Assembly: GCA_017654935.2 (NCBI GenBank)
Contig: CM065686.1
Location: 21,526,639 to 21,590,638 of the forward strand
Source of the DNA: Phymorhynchus buccinoides
Lineage: Eukaryota; Mollusca; Gastropoda; Neogastropoda; Raphitomidae
Reading direction: 5' to 3'
DNA length: 64,000 nucleotides
In this document: one piece after another, positions 41,481 to 54,100 of the stretch
How positions within the stretch are numbered: position 1 is the stretch's first letter
How the letters are laid out: each line of letters starts with the position of its first letter
Made by a program: the position numbers and the translations under genes
Notes under the pieces: model-generated
The model's database searches: none
Seen by the model: the letters and a program-made list of their open reading frames with translations, nothing else
Told to the model about the DNA's origin: nothing

Positions 41481-42329
41481 AGAAGAAAAGTTACTAATAT
41501 TCTGGATCCTGCTGCATGGTATCTAAGACCCCGCCCCCCAAAAAAGAAAAGAAAAAAAAGAAGTGTTATTGTATGACCGCGTTGCTGTTTCATGCATAAC
41601 ATTTTTTGTCGAACAAATATTAGAGCGTTTATAGAACTCCCTGGAGTCCTTTTACCAGGGCAAGCCAACACAACATAAGAACTGTTGCTACATTTGTATA
41701 AAACAAAATCATAGTGAAAACAAGCATACGGTAATGCGCATAATCATTATGTGCGAGCGAAATGGGTGTTTTTACTTTCCTCTTGGTCGAATCGACACAT
41801 TGGACATTTGTAAATACAATATGTGTGAACCATACGGAGGCAATGCCCGGAGGCGTACGACAACCAGTAAAGTCACGATTTTTTTTAATTAATACAGATA
41901 GCTGTAGCGGTGACCACGCCTCGGTTAACCTCATCGGCTATGCACCGCACAAGTAATACACATATGGTGCTTGTAAATTAAGCTTAAGTCCTCTCGACTC
42001 TGGAAGGCACATATGGGACATGATTAAACCTTGGTGCCAAAATATCTTTTCAATATTCTAGCCATTTTGTGTCCACAAAACTCTGGTTAATCTACAACAA
42101 TAAAACCAATTGTTCTTGTTCTTGCCCCCAGCCCGATTATGATGTCTTATACATGGCTGGTAGGCATGCCCTAACACACTATCATACAATTTTAAATTTG
42201 AAAGTACTGTATGTACCGTGTAACCTCCCTTATCAGACTTCCTCCCACATATCAACCTACTTTCCGAGACATTGCCCTTCTTCGTCAAGTTATGAAAATT
42301 ACCTCCCTTATAAGTCCTCTTCTTCTTTC

Positions 42330-43050
42330 CTTCGTTGCTCAACGGTTTTTCCTGTCAATATGAGTGCAGATGCGTCATGCTGCCGTTATGCGCCTAAGTA
42401 ATAAATAATTGTCCCTTAGCATTCCGACTTCCGGCTTGGAAGAAATCTTGTTTGAAAGTGTTTATTGAAAAACACTGCGGTAGCAACAGATAGTAAATGA
42501 CAGCAAGCAAAGTGAAAAGGCAGAGTAGAGAGAGGACAGTTTAGAGGAAGTTACAAGCACAAATTCCAGAAGGTGGGGAACTATTGTATACAAGACCCCC
42601 CCCGTATCCCCCTTATAATACCTCATTTTTGGAATGGTTTTTCTGAAGGTTGTATAAGGGAGGTTCCACTAATGAAATATTGCCTTCCTGGCATATTCAT
42701 TAGTTGAACTCCCTATCAACCTTCAAAAACCATCCACAATGAGGTCTTATAGGGGGATACCGTGGGGGGTCTTTTGTATAACATAGTTCCCCACCTTCTG
42801 GAGTTCGGTGCGTGTAACTTCCTCTAACTGTCCCTCTCTTTGACTCTGCTTTTCACTTTGCTTGCTGTCATTTACTATCTGTCTGCCTTACCAGCAGTGT
42901 TTTTCATAACACTTTCAAAAAGATTTCCTCCAGCCGAAGTCGGACTGCTGGCCTAATTATTTCTTACTTAGGCGCATACGGCAGCAATGCGCCATCTGCA
43001 CTCATCTATGACAGGAAACGCGTCTGAGCAATCGAAGAATAAAAAAAAAA
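42330..43050. repeat. Two R1b copies facing each other across the palindrome centre
   Basis: Minus copy about 42330-42605 and plus copy about 42752-43050, separated by MITE-end pieces (tcttataaggg...ggttccact). The centre itself is aatgaaatattgcc-ttcct-ggcatattcatt: a 5-base loop at 42685-42689 inside a short imperfect stem. Confidence 0.85.
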
Positions 43051-43954
43051 GAAGAAGTAGGACCCTTTATAAGGGATGTAATTTTACTACTTTGCGAAGA
43101 GGGCAATGTCTTCGGAAAGTAGGTCTGATATGTGGGAGGGAGTCTTATGTTAGGAGTGAGTTTCACTGTACATACAGTATTTCAATTTTAATTATGTATG
43201 ATAGTGCTGTTAGGCATGCCTACCTAGGCCATGTACGACATCATAATCTGGGATGGGGTGCAAGAACAAGAAACAATTGTTTTTATGTTGTAAGAAAACC
43301 AGAGGTGTTGTGGACACAATGGCTAGAAAATATTGAAGAATTTGCACACCATATGGTTTTAATCATGTCCCATATTTGCCTTCCCAGGTCGAGAGGACTT
43401 AAGCTAAATTTACAATGCACCATATGGTTATTCTTGTGGCGGTGCATAGCCGATGAGGTTTAACCAGGCGTGGTCACACGCTACAGCTGATCTGTATTAT
43501 ATAAAAAAAATCGTGACGTTACTGGTTTCGTACTGCCATCCGGTCATGCCTCCAGTATTGTTCCCACCATAATTTGTATTTACAAATGTCCGCATAATGT
43601 GTCTTATTCAGACCAAGAGGACGTAAAAACACATTTTCGCTCGCCACCATAATTATAAAATTTGGTTTTAAACCCCCGTTTTTTTTTTATGCTTGTTTCA
43701 CTATAGTATTTGTTTTATATCAACTGATTAGCAACAGTTCTTTGTTGTTGTGGCTGGCTGCTAAAAGACTCAGGAGTTCTATACACCGCCTCTAATATTG
43801 TTCGACAAAAATGTTATGAATGAAACAGAATCGGGTCAGACAATACACATTCTTTTTTTTCTTTTCTTTTTTGGGGGGGAGGGTGGGTTTAGATACATTG
43901 GCAAGCAGGTATCCAGGAATATTTATGAACTTTTCTTTCTTCTTTCTCTTCTTT

Positions 43955-44435
43955 CGTTCTTCTCTTCTGCGTTCCGTGGCCATAGTTGGCCCATAAATGC
44001 GCTAAGGTACATATGTGTATGGTTATTCAATTTTCACTTGGTCTCCCCACTGCCTATATACAGCCGACACAGACCCCCTATGTCCACGTGTCACATTCCC
44101 TCTTATGCTTGGAAGGTTTCTTAAGATTTCTTACCAGCTATAAGAAGAAACAAAACACATTGAAACCCGTGATTTTGACAATGTGACGTGGTGGGTCTTT
44201 AAAGGAGAAAAAATATTTTCAAAGATTTTTTTTTTTAAAGGCAGGAGAAGATAGCAGATGACAGAAAGCCAAAAAAAAGTCAGAGTCAAAGAGAGTGGCA
44301 GGATTAGAGGAAGTTACAAGCAACAAAAAACTCAGAACTTCCAGAAGGTGGGGGAACTATTTTATATGACCCCCCCCCCCCCGGTATCCCCACGGGGAGA
44401 GACTCGTGGAAGGGCGGGGTCGTCCAGCTAGGCAT
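43955..44435 (-). repeat. R1 copy, right arm
   Basis: Reverse-oriented, with a poly-C run at 44370-44382 and the extra internal insertion shared with its left-arm partner. Confidence 0.85.
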
Positions 44436-44635
44436 GAGGCAACTTTTCTTATAAACGAAAGTCATCGATAAATAAAGTTATTCGAATTTTAACGCTTTTC
44501 TTTCGTGTGGTTTGCCAGTTTATCGAGCTCGTCACTACTTAAATTGTGCAGCAGCTCTCACTTTGCTTTTGTCTTCAAATGTTTATTTAGTGGGCAATGG
44601 GTGTGATGAATGATAGTGTACATCTCCGTCTGCAG

Positions 44636-44705
44636 GTGTTTGATGTGCTGCCTGTGGTGCGTAGAGAAATGTGTCAAGTACCTCAATGAACATGCCTACA
44701 TCATG
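44636..44705 (+). CDS. SLC44 exon: CCLWCVEKCVKYLN
   Basis: 70 bp. Acceptor ccgtctgcag, donor ATG|gtaaga. Matches the family block C..C.WCLEKFIKFLNRNAYIM, here with KCVKYLNEHAYIM. Phase 2 in, phase 0 out. Confidence 0.96.
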
Positions 44706-45075
44706 GTAAGAGAGAGAGTGTTGGGTGTGTGTGTGTTGTGTGTGTGTCAAAGTCAAAGTCAACATTTTTTTAGTTTCAAAAGGAGTACATTGAATATACG
44801 CAATGATGTTTGCTTGTTTACATCAAGCCATATATAACACAATGAAATAAATGAATGACGAGGAAAGAGCATGCAATCAAAATTAAAAAAAAGTGTGTAT
44901 GTGTGTGTGTGTAGGGGGTGGTGTGTAGGGTGGATGCCTCGTTAGATGTATAGAGCGGAGGAAGCAGTCATAGTATGTTTGCAAAAGGCATCAATGTGTG
45001 AATGCGGAGAGGTGCGCAGTTAATGTGTAAAAAAACCCACATTTGCGCACGCATGCATAAACGCACGCACACACG

Positions 45076-45120
<45 letters not shown>

Positions 45121-48100
45121 TCAGATAGAAATACAAAGAAGAGAAGGGGAATAAAGGTATGGGAGAGATGGCCAGAGATAACATCGGTGGTGCGTGGGTG
45201 GGGGAGGGGAGGGGGGTGGAGGAGATGGGGTGGGTGGGAGTGATGACGGGACAGAGAAAAGAAAGAAAGAGAGTAGGCTATGTGCGTGTGTGTGTGTGAT
45301 AATATATATGAGAGAGAGCACAATGTTATTATGTCAGACCTTTGGCCTATGAACATAGGAGAATGCAATGCACACGTGTGACCCAGCACCATGAAAGGGA
45401 CATTAAGTCGCTGGGCTAGTTTCTCACAACAGGATTGGAAAGTCAAAAATATCATTTATTTGTCAATGTTGAGTTATGGGTGTTTTCGTGTTCTCTAACA
45501 TCTTATCTTTCATATTTATAAAGGATGGCCTTTAATATGGTCTCTTAATGGTCTTATAAGTGTTTTAAAATGAGTAGGTCAATACTTTTTCTTCAGCTAG
45601 GCTAGACTTTAGATTGTATTTTCTCATGATCACCAATGCTCTCACCCTACTAAATTTAAATGCTCATAACTCTGGAACGGAAAAAGATACAAGAATGGTT
45701 CTTGTATCATTAGAAAGAGAATTGTCTGAAGTTTTCAAATGCATAATTTTCTCAGAATGCTCAGTCTGACACTTGATGTCCCTTTCGTGGTGCTGGGTCA
45801 CACATAGAAAAAGGATCAGACAATAAAATGTACTTCTTATATTACACGCAGTAGCATTTTATCATATTGTATATTATATTTGATATTATACGTTCTTCTC
45901 TTTTCTTCACGGCGCAGCAGATGTACATAGCAATATCTTTGGTGATGCAGTGGAACCTCCCTTGTAAGACCTTCAAAAATCATCCAAAATGAGGAGGGAG
46001 TTGTACAAGGGAGATAATTGATAATTTTAAAGAGCCCCCCGATCACGTGTTTTTCCTCTTATAACTGGAAAGAAATCTTGTTTTGACCAAGTCAGACTCC
46101 CATATAAAGTACCCCAAATTGAAAGCTACAAGTCAGTTTAAAGAGCAGCCTCAATTTGAATATGGGGTATTTCGATTGCGGGTCACAGCGACCCAGAAAA
46201 AACCAAGGGACGTAACCGTGGCGCGTCACGGGGTCTTTAATACTTAAAAGAAGGGCAATGTCAGAGAAGTAGGTCTTACAAGGGAGGGAGTCTTATAATG
46301 GGGAAGGGGGGGGGTGTCTTACAAAGGGGATTCCACTGTAGAATTAACATTAGAAAATTGTCTATGCTTCAATATGTAAAGAAAGAGGAGAGAGAGAGAG
46401 AGGATACAGAGAGAGAGAGAGAGAGTGTGTGTGGGGGGATCATCTACTATTCTAGTATATTCAATTTTTGGGGCAGATTGCTATGTTCGGAAGAAACTTC
46501 TGTTTCTCTACCAAAGATGCCTTCCAACTCCTCATGAGACATATAGTGCAGTAAGTAGACCAAGTTGACCGACATGTACGATGGTTTTTTTTTTAATTTT
46601 TAATTTTTCAATGCGAGAGCCTTTTTATTTTTTGCTCAGCTCGCCTTTTTCACATGTAGCCGTTTCTTTCTGAAATTGCCGTATCACGTGTTGAAAGTAT
46701 CACCTAACTTGGTACCATTTTGCTTTTAATTCATTGGTGTCATAAGAACCAAAGTGTGTACCTAATAATACTAACAGTATAATGCGTAAGAATACTAATG
46801 ATAATGAAGTGTATGCACGTCTTATGATGTGTGCGTGTGCGTGTGTGCAAGCGTGTGTGTATGTGTGTGTATGTGTGATGCTGTGTGTGTGTTGTGTGAC
46901 TATGTGTGTGTGTGTGTGTGCTCGCACGCGTGTGCTTGTGCCTAAGTGCATGACTGCGTTTTTTTTATTTTGTCATCTTCGTTTATGTATGGTATGGTAT
47001 GGTATGGTATGGTATGATATGGCATGATATGGTATGGTATGATATGGCATGGTATGATATGGCATGGTATGATATGGGCATGGTATGATATGCATGGTAT
47101 GATATGCATGATATGATGATGGCATGGTATGATATGGCATGGTATGATATGGTATGATATGGCATGTATGTATGTTTATATATGGTATGGATATGGCATG
47201 GTATGATATGGCATGGTATGATATGGCATGGTATGATATGGCATGGTATGATATGGTATGGTATGGTATGGTATGATATAGCTATTATGGTATGGTATGT
47301 CTGGTGTTATTTTTTAGTTGCAGAGACTCGTTGGGGGGACAAATGGATTCAGGGAACGTTACTTATCAATTTGATTCATAACAGGCAGCAGGACTCTCCC
47401 TGCTCTTATCGACTTTTCACTGCCGTGGGGTTTTCACATGCGTAAAGTGCATGGGTCAGGCTTGCTTTAAGTCCCCTATGGAAGTACTCAAATTTCAGTT
47501 CAATATTCCTGTTGAACTTAAAAGAAAGGGCAAGGCTGGGGTTCGATCACTCACTCATTGACAGGCGGACGTCTCTTGTACTAGGCCCTGACAAGCTCCT
47601 AGCATAACATCACCAGTCTCCAAAATCCCCCCGAAGAAGACGGAGTGTGGCTGCCTATGTGGCAGGGTAATCTAAAACGGTCAACACACGTAATGATCTC
47701 ACCCGTAGCTGATGCATTTGTACCCGAGTGTTCAAGGGCTCCGGCTGTTGAGATGATCCCCTGGAGTCTTTTAGCCAGTGTACGTCAACAGCAACAAACA
47801 ACAACAGCAACCACTTTCCTTCCTCTGTGTGTGTTTGAACTGTAGGGCGGGTATCTTGGACAGAGTCGTGAGCTTCATGATTTTGATTTCCAAGCTTGCT
47901 ATCACAGCTCTTACAGGTATGTGTGTCAGTGTGTTGCGTGGACAGTATGTGTGTGTGTGTGTGTGTGTGTGTGTCTGCTTAGATGTGTGTGTGTGTGTGT
48001 GAAGTCAAGTCAAGTCAAAATTTTATTTTCAGATGGAACATTGAATAAGCAAATAATATACTTTTTTTTATCAAGCCATCTGTAAAAAAAACTGTATGTG

Positions 48101-51100
48101 TGTGTTTGTGAGTGTGTGAGTATGTGTGTGTGTGTCAGAGAGTGTGTGTGTGTGAGAGTGTGTGTGTGTGTCTTAATCTGCGATTGTGTGTGTGTGCGTG
48201 CTATATTATATGAGTGTCTATTTGTGACCCGATTTCACGAACCGGGTCTTAACTCGCAAGCAGCGATTGTGGTAGAGGCCCAAAAAAGGTTCAGTGGGTC
48301 AAAAGTATGGATTTTGAGTTTTCACTTGAAATGGATTCTGCCACCATTAAACTTCAACTTCATGCATTGGACTAAGTGAAATTCAAATTGTAAATGCATT
48401 AAAACACATTTTAAATGACATACCCCATGGCAATTATCCTATTTTAATCGCCTGTAAAGACTAAATTTTTGATTGAAAACTGTAAACTGAAACCCTGATC
48501 GGGCCCCATCATGTTATATATCTCTGGAAAGCTTGTGACCTTAACCTGCTTCTGCTCGCGTGCTCGTTTTGAAATCCAACCAATCAGAAGCATGGTATTG
48601 CAAAACTTAGGCGTAAACACAGAGTGAGAGAGTTGAAAACTTTGACCAATGAGAGGTTAGGATAGACTCTGTCTCTAGTTACTGAAAGGCAACGCGCAAC
48701 GGGATTGGTCGAGAGGGAGACAACTTGCTGCTTGCAGTTTCGAAGCAACATGGATATGATGCAGACGATCTCTTTCGAAAGATTGACTTTTTTGCTCAAT
48801 TCTCGGTCATTTACAACCCTACCAGTCGCAGATCAAGGAGAACTTGGAGCATTGTTAATAAAATATTTCAACTCAACCGATTCCGACGATGAAAACGAAA
48901 CTGACCGTGACGATGACTGCCTCAAAACTGTAAAACCTGCTTCGACTCCGACTCGGCGACTGCTACACTAGTCAGTGACTAGTGCTAGGCCTAGGATGGG
49001 TAAAAAATCTTTGCACCCCGTTTTCTCAAAACGGCCATCTGCTGGGTTACCCTCTTTAACACCCTATAACTTCCTCATTTTTTGTAGTAGAGCAATAAAT
49101 CATATATCAAAAGAAAGGTAAATGTTTGCAGATTATGTAAATGCTAATATATTAAAATCTGCCATTTTCACCTTAAGACCCACTTTGTGGTGATGGGTCA
49201 CATTTGTGTTATATGTGTGCATGAACACATTAAGCTAATGTGTTTACTTATGAAAGTGTGTGTATGTAGTGTGTATATATTTATAGGATTGAGAGAGAGA
49301 GGGGGGAGGGGGAGAGATTACGTTAAGGTAAAAGAATGACTCCAGTTATTCTTTATTGTGATCTAAGGACCATGAATATTTCTGTTTCTCTTAGTCTTAA
49401 AACTCGGCTACATGTCAACTGAAATCGTATGACTGTACAGTGAGATTCGATCACATGGTCTCGAAGCGCGAGTCACATTTGTTCTTCAAGACCACATGGT
49501 CGAATCATATCATACAGTTCTACGATTTTAGTTGACGTATAGCCGAGCCTTTACTCTATGTCTGTTGCCTGCCTGCCTCTCTCTCTCTTCCTCTCTCTCC
49601 TCCTTCTCCACCTCTTCCTCTCTCTTTTTTCTCCTTCGAAACATCTTCCTCTTTGTTTTTTGGCTCACTCGTGTCAACGTAGTGAGTCTATAATTATTTT
49701 CCTGTTCGATCGGTTTTCTGGGTGTATGTATATGTATGTGTGTGTGTCTGTCTGGTAATTTTTTCCTGGAAATTATGTCGTACATTGTTCAAATTTTGCA
49801 TACACATCTATAGATGTTTATGCAATCTTTCAGAATAAAAGATAAATGATTTGCCTAAAATGTAAACCAATGACCTTGACCTTTGACATCTAACATGTAA
49901 TGTTTGTCTTTCACATTTTCACAGTTATGGTCCCCAAAGGTGGCATGTTGGTGCATTAGCTTAAGGTGATAAGGTATGCAGGGTGACTTTTAGCCTCTTG
50001 ACCTCAACCTTGACCTTGAAAATCATCAATTATTTGTTTTGGCCATACCTTTTACATCCTGGCAGATACATTCCCCAAATTTGGAAAGTAGGTACACTAG
50101 CTTAACTTCATATGGAATGCTAAGTATCGATGACATCGGTGACCATGATGGCCTTGAACTTTGACCTTGTTTTTTTCTCTCACAATATCCCACGAACCGC
50201 TGCACAGAATCACTTAAAATTTTATAGAGTGGTATATCGCATGGAGTGTCTAGCATAGAAATGGTCCCCTTTTCTAGTATGACTCTTTTATTATGGCGTT
50301 TGTGTCAGTTATACTTAACAAACCGTCTTAGTCTCTGGGCTAAAGCATTGTGTGTGCTTTTCGTGTTTATGAATGTATATATAAAATGTTTCTTTGCCAT
50401 TTATAAGTGACCCTTGCCGCAGATACATAATATATTCATGTCTTTATGACGCTCTTCACCATTTAACTCCAATGCCTCTTTGTCTCTTTGAATGATTCAT
50501 TTACCGATTTATTTATTTATTGTTCCTCTGTCTGTCTTTGTTAATTACAAACAAAAGAATAGATGTATGCTTCTATGCTCAATGTCAAATGCATTTATAT
50601 GTTTGCTTGTTTTCATTCATTCAATAAAAGATGTTTGAAGAAGAAAAAAAAGAAATTGTACCCTTTCTGACCTTTGACCTTTGAAGTGTATTTGGAAGTC
50701 AACAATCGGGAATTTTAGATCCAACTCCCCAAAAAACATAAAGCGAGTGAGCCTTGAAGGCTTTGCCTTTTGTTTAATTTTTTTTCTCTCTGTGCTTTGC
50801 AGCGGTGGGTGCCTACTATTGGTTTGATAAGAGAGAGTTCTTGGGGGACAAAGTCCCAGAGCTGCACTACTCTTTCGTTCCTGTCATAGTACGTACATCT
50901 ACATTCGTATGTGTTTGTAAGAGTTCGATTTAGGGCCACGGAACTCATGTTCAAAAGTACCCCCTCCCACACACACACACACACACACACACACTCCTCC
51001 AATGACTATTTTGCATGTGTCTACACTCTGTGGTATTCTCATTCTTTTACCGTATTTTTTGGACTATAAGGCGATACTTTTTTTTCCCAGACTGAGACCC

Positions 51101-54100
51101 CTGCGCCTTATAATGTGGCTGATAAAACAGTAAGAAAATAGAGTAACAAAATCTAAAATGTGCTGATAAAATTTGGGGGGTGGGCTTTATAATAAGGTGC
51201 GCCTTATAGTTATAGTCTGAAAAATACGGTACATATTAGCCAATGCCTGTTTCCCTGTTAAAAAAGAGCGGCAGTATGTTTACAACAAGAACGAGGATTG
51301 GTATACGTTTCTCCGTCTATTCTTGGAAACAAATGTTGTTGTGTGTCACAACTAAAACTAAGGAACCGATCTTTATGAGATTTTAGAGCAATATCACTCT
51401 CGTAACGAATTTAACGAAGTCAGCAAAACGTTTTTCTGAGAGTGTTGCTCTAATTTTATGACCAACACTGCAGGTGTCTGTAGTTCTCGGGCCTGGTTAA
51501 CGCCAGGATATCATTATGAAAGGAAGCGTAGAATACAGCCCTGTCACGTAGTCTTAGACTGATACAGAACTCCATAGCATCAGCATCATTGTCAACCGCC
51601 TCATTTCCATCAATGATCAAAAAGAAAAAAAAAGGTCTCAAATTCTATGGCCTTGCATGCCCTGCTGTCATGGTGACCTCAGTTTCGACTACCAATCTAG
51701 TTTATGCCCTTGGTGCATTAGGGTCAAATTTAAGTCATGGGGATCAGATTGTGTTCTGTGGAGCTGTCGATGGACGGACGTGGTGGCGCCCTCGGAAGAA
51801 GACCTCACTCACGCTGGCTCTGCGACAAAGAGAATAGTGTTGTCAGTAGGGGGGCTTAGTAGGTGGTGTCCTGCTTACAGGCTCCACTGAACTCCACCGA
51901 AGCGATTCAGCAGCATTGCAATGTCTACTCGGTTGGTTGTCTCCTGATGGCCTAACATATATTAGCTCCCCTTGGGACTACTTGTCTCGGATTCTGCGAC
52001 ATGAACAAGCCAGGTTGTGGCTGCGAATTGGGATACGGAATGAACGGCGTGGGGACAACGCCACTCTATGGCCCAGACGATGGGACAGCAAAAAACACAC
52101 ACAACAACATGCAACGTTTTTCTTTGAACATTTATATGATTTAAGGACGTAACTAGGGATATAATATAACTTGATCGCGATGACGTCTTAGACAATGAAA
52201 GTTTAAGTTTGCCCTTGTTTTAAAGAATATTCCTGCTATACTTTAAAGAAGAATTAAAATGTGATATGTCCCGATGTGTAGCTCATTTGATGTTTCCTTT
52301 CAACTTCACGGTTTCAGAACACACAATGTCCATGCGTTTGATGCTCTTGCTTTTCTTCTTCGTCTTCTTCTTTTTCTTTTTCTATTCTTTTATCAGTCTA
52401 GTCTTTGCATGGACAGTTATTGCCTTGTCGAAACTTAAACGTAATGTGTTAAAGAGCTGATTTGCTTTGACAAATATTTCCTGTAAACCACTTTGTATAA
52501 AAGGTCACAAGTAGGACTTTGATTAGGTTTAGAGTACCGGTACAATTGAAATCAAATAATTTGGTTTATAAAAATTTGTCTTATATGTAAATGTTGCACA
52601 AATGATACTTACGGAGAGAAGTTTCACTTAGCGTGAAAAAGATTATTGTCTTTGAGGTGTGTGTGTGTGGTTTTTTTTTTTTCGCGTTTGATTTATTTCT
52701 GAGGCATAGACTATTGGACACAGTTCTACTGATATACTTAGCATTGTGATTGGTGTAGGCATATAAGTGTGTGTGTGCGTGCATTGATGTGTGTGTGTGT
52801 GTGTGCGGGTGTGTGTGTGTTGTGTGTGATTCTCTGTGTGTGTATGTATGTGTATTGTGTGTGTGCATGCATGTATATGTGTGAGCACATGGTATGTCAT
52901 TTGTGGCGCATGCATTGTACGCGAGTGTGTACACGCGTGTTTTTTTCTGCGCGCGCCTTTACGTACATGTGCATGTTTGTGTGTTTTTAGATTCTCACTT
53001 TTGGGGCACTGTTTGCGGCTTCTGTTATCTTCAATGTTCTCGATATGGCAGTGGACACACTTTTCATGTGCTATTGTGAGTTTACAAACGTGTATGTGTG
53101 TGCTGTTTAGCATTATGTTATGTGTATGTTTATTGCAAAGTAGACCTCTTTTTAGCATTATGTTATGTGTATGTTTATTGCAAAGTAGACCTCTTTCTAG
53201 CATTATATTATGTTTATTGTTTTTTTTTTTTTTTTTTTTTTTTCAAAGTAGACCTCTTTCTAGCATTATGTTATGTGTATGTTTATTGCAAAGTAGACCT
53301 CTTTCTAGCATTATGTTATGTGTATGTTTATTGCAAAGTAGACCTCTTTTTAGCGTTATGTTATGTGTATGTTTATTGCAAAGTAGACCTCTTTTTAGCA
53401 TTATGTTATGTGTATGTTTATTGCAAAGTAGACCTCTTTCTAGCATTATGTTATGTCTATGTTTATTGCAAAGTAGACCTCTTTCTAGCATTGTGTTATA
53501 TGTACATGTATGTTTATTGCAAAGTAGACCTCTTTCTAGCGTTATGTTATTTGTATGTTTATTGCAATATGTGCACTCTGTGTGTGTGTGGTCTCTCTCT
53601 CTCTGTGGTCTTCTCTCTCTCTCTCTCTACTCTTTAATAATCTCTCTCTCTCACCTCAGTATCTCTCTGTCTCTTCTTTATATATATATATCTCTCGCTC
53701 TCAATCAGTCTCTCTCTCTCTCTCTCGCTCTCCTCTCTCTCATCTCTCTCTCTCTCTCTCTCTCACCTCAGTCCATCTCTCTCTCTCTCTAACCCTCGGC
53801 TCTCTCACCTTAGTCTCTGTCTCTCTCTCTATGTCTCTCTTTCTTTCTCTTTCATCATCTCAGTTTATGAAACGTTTAAAATAACTTATTATTGAACCTT
53901 ATTTTAAAATCTATCAAAATAGATTAATCATTCAAGCTTTAGTGAAGTTTCGATGTGGGGGGTTATGTCTTCTTCTTCTTCTTCTGTGTTCCCGGGCCAT
54001 ATGGCCATAATGGGTAAGGTACATATGTGTCCGGTTTTCAGTTTTCACTGGTCTTTCCCGCTGCGTACAGCCGACAAATTCCGAATTTTTTCGGAGGAGC

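Larger units (their letters stand above)
32611..42684. repeat. Left arm of the giant palindrome
   Basis: Inverted counterpart of 42690-53575 over its whole length: the 47-bp tandem repeat, SLC44 exons, MITEs, the (TATGG)n array and R1 copies all recur in mirror order. It is about 800 bp shorter because of many small deletions. Mismatches are mostly 1-3-base indels, including within exons. Confidence 0.95.
42690..53575. repeat. Right arm of the giant palindrome
   Basis: Better-preserved arm: coding segments are open, tandem repeat units are uniform, and the TIR elements are cleaner than in the left arm. Confidence 0.95.

Noticed and set aside
52836..53792. 318-codon frame with internal repeats (LLQSRPL)
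   Set aside because: It runs across the true SLC44 exon in a different frame, then the 47-bp tandem repeat (a unit that happens to lack stops), then the CT tract.
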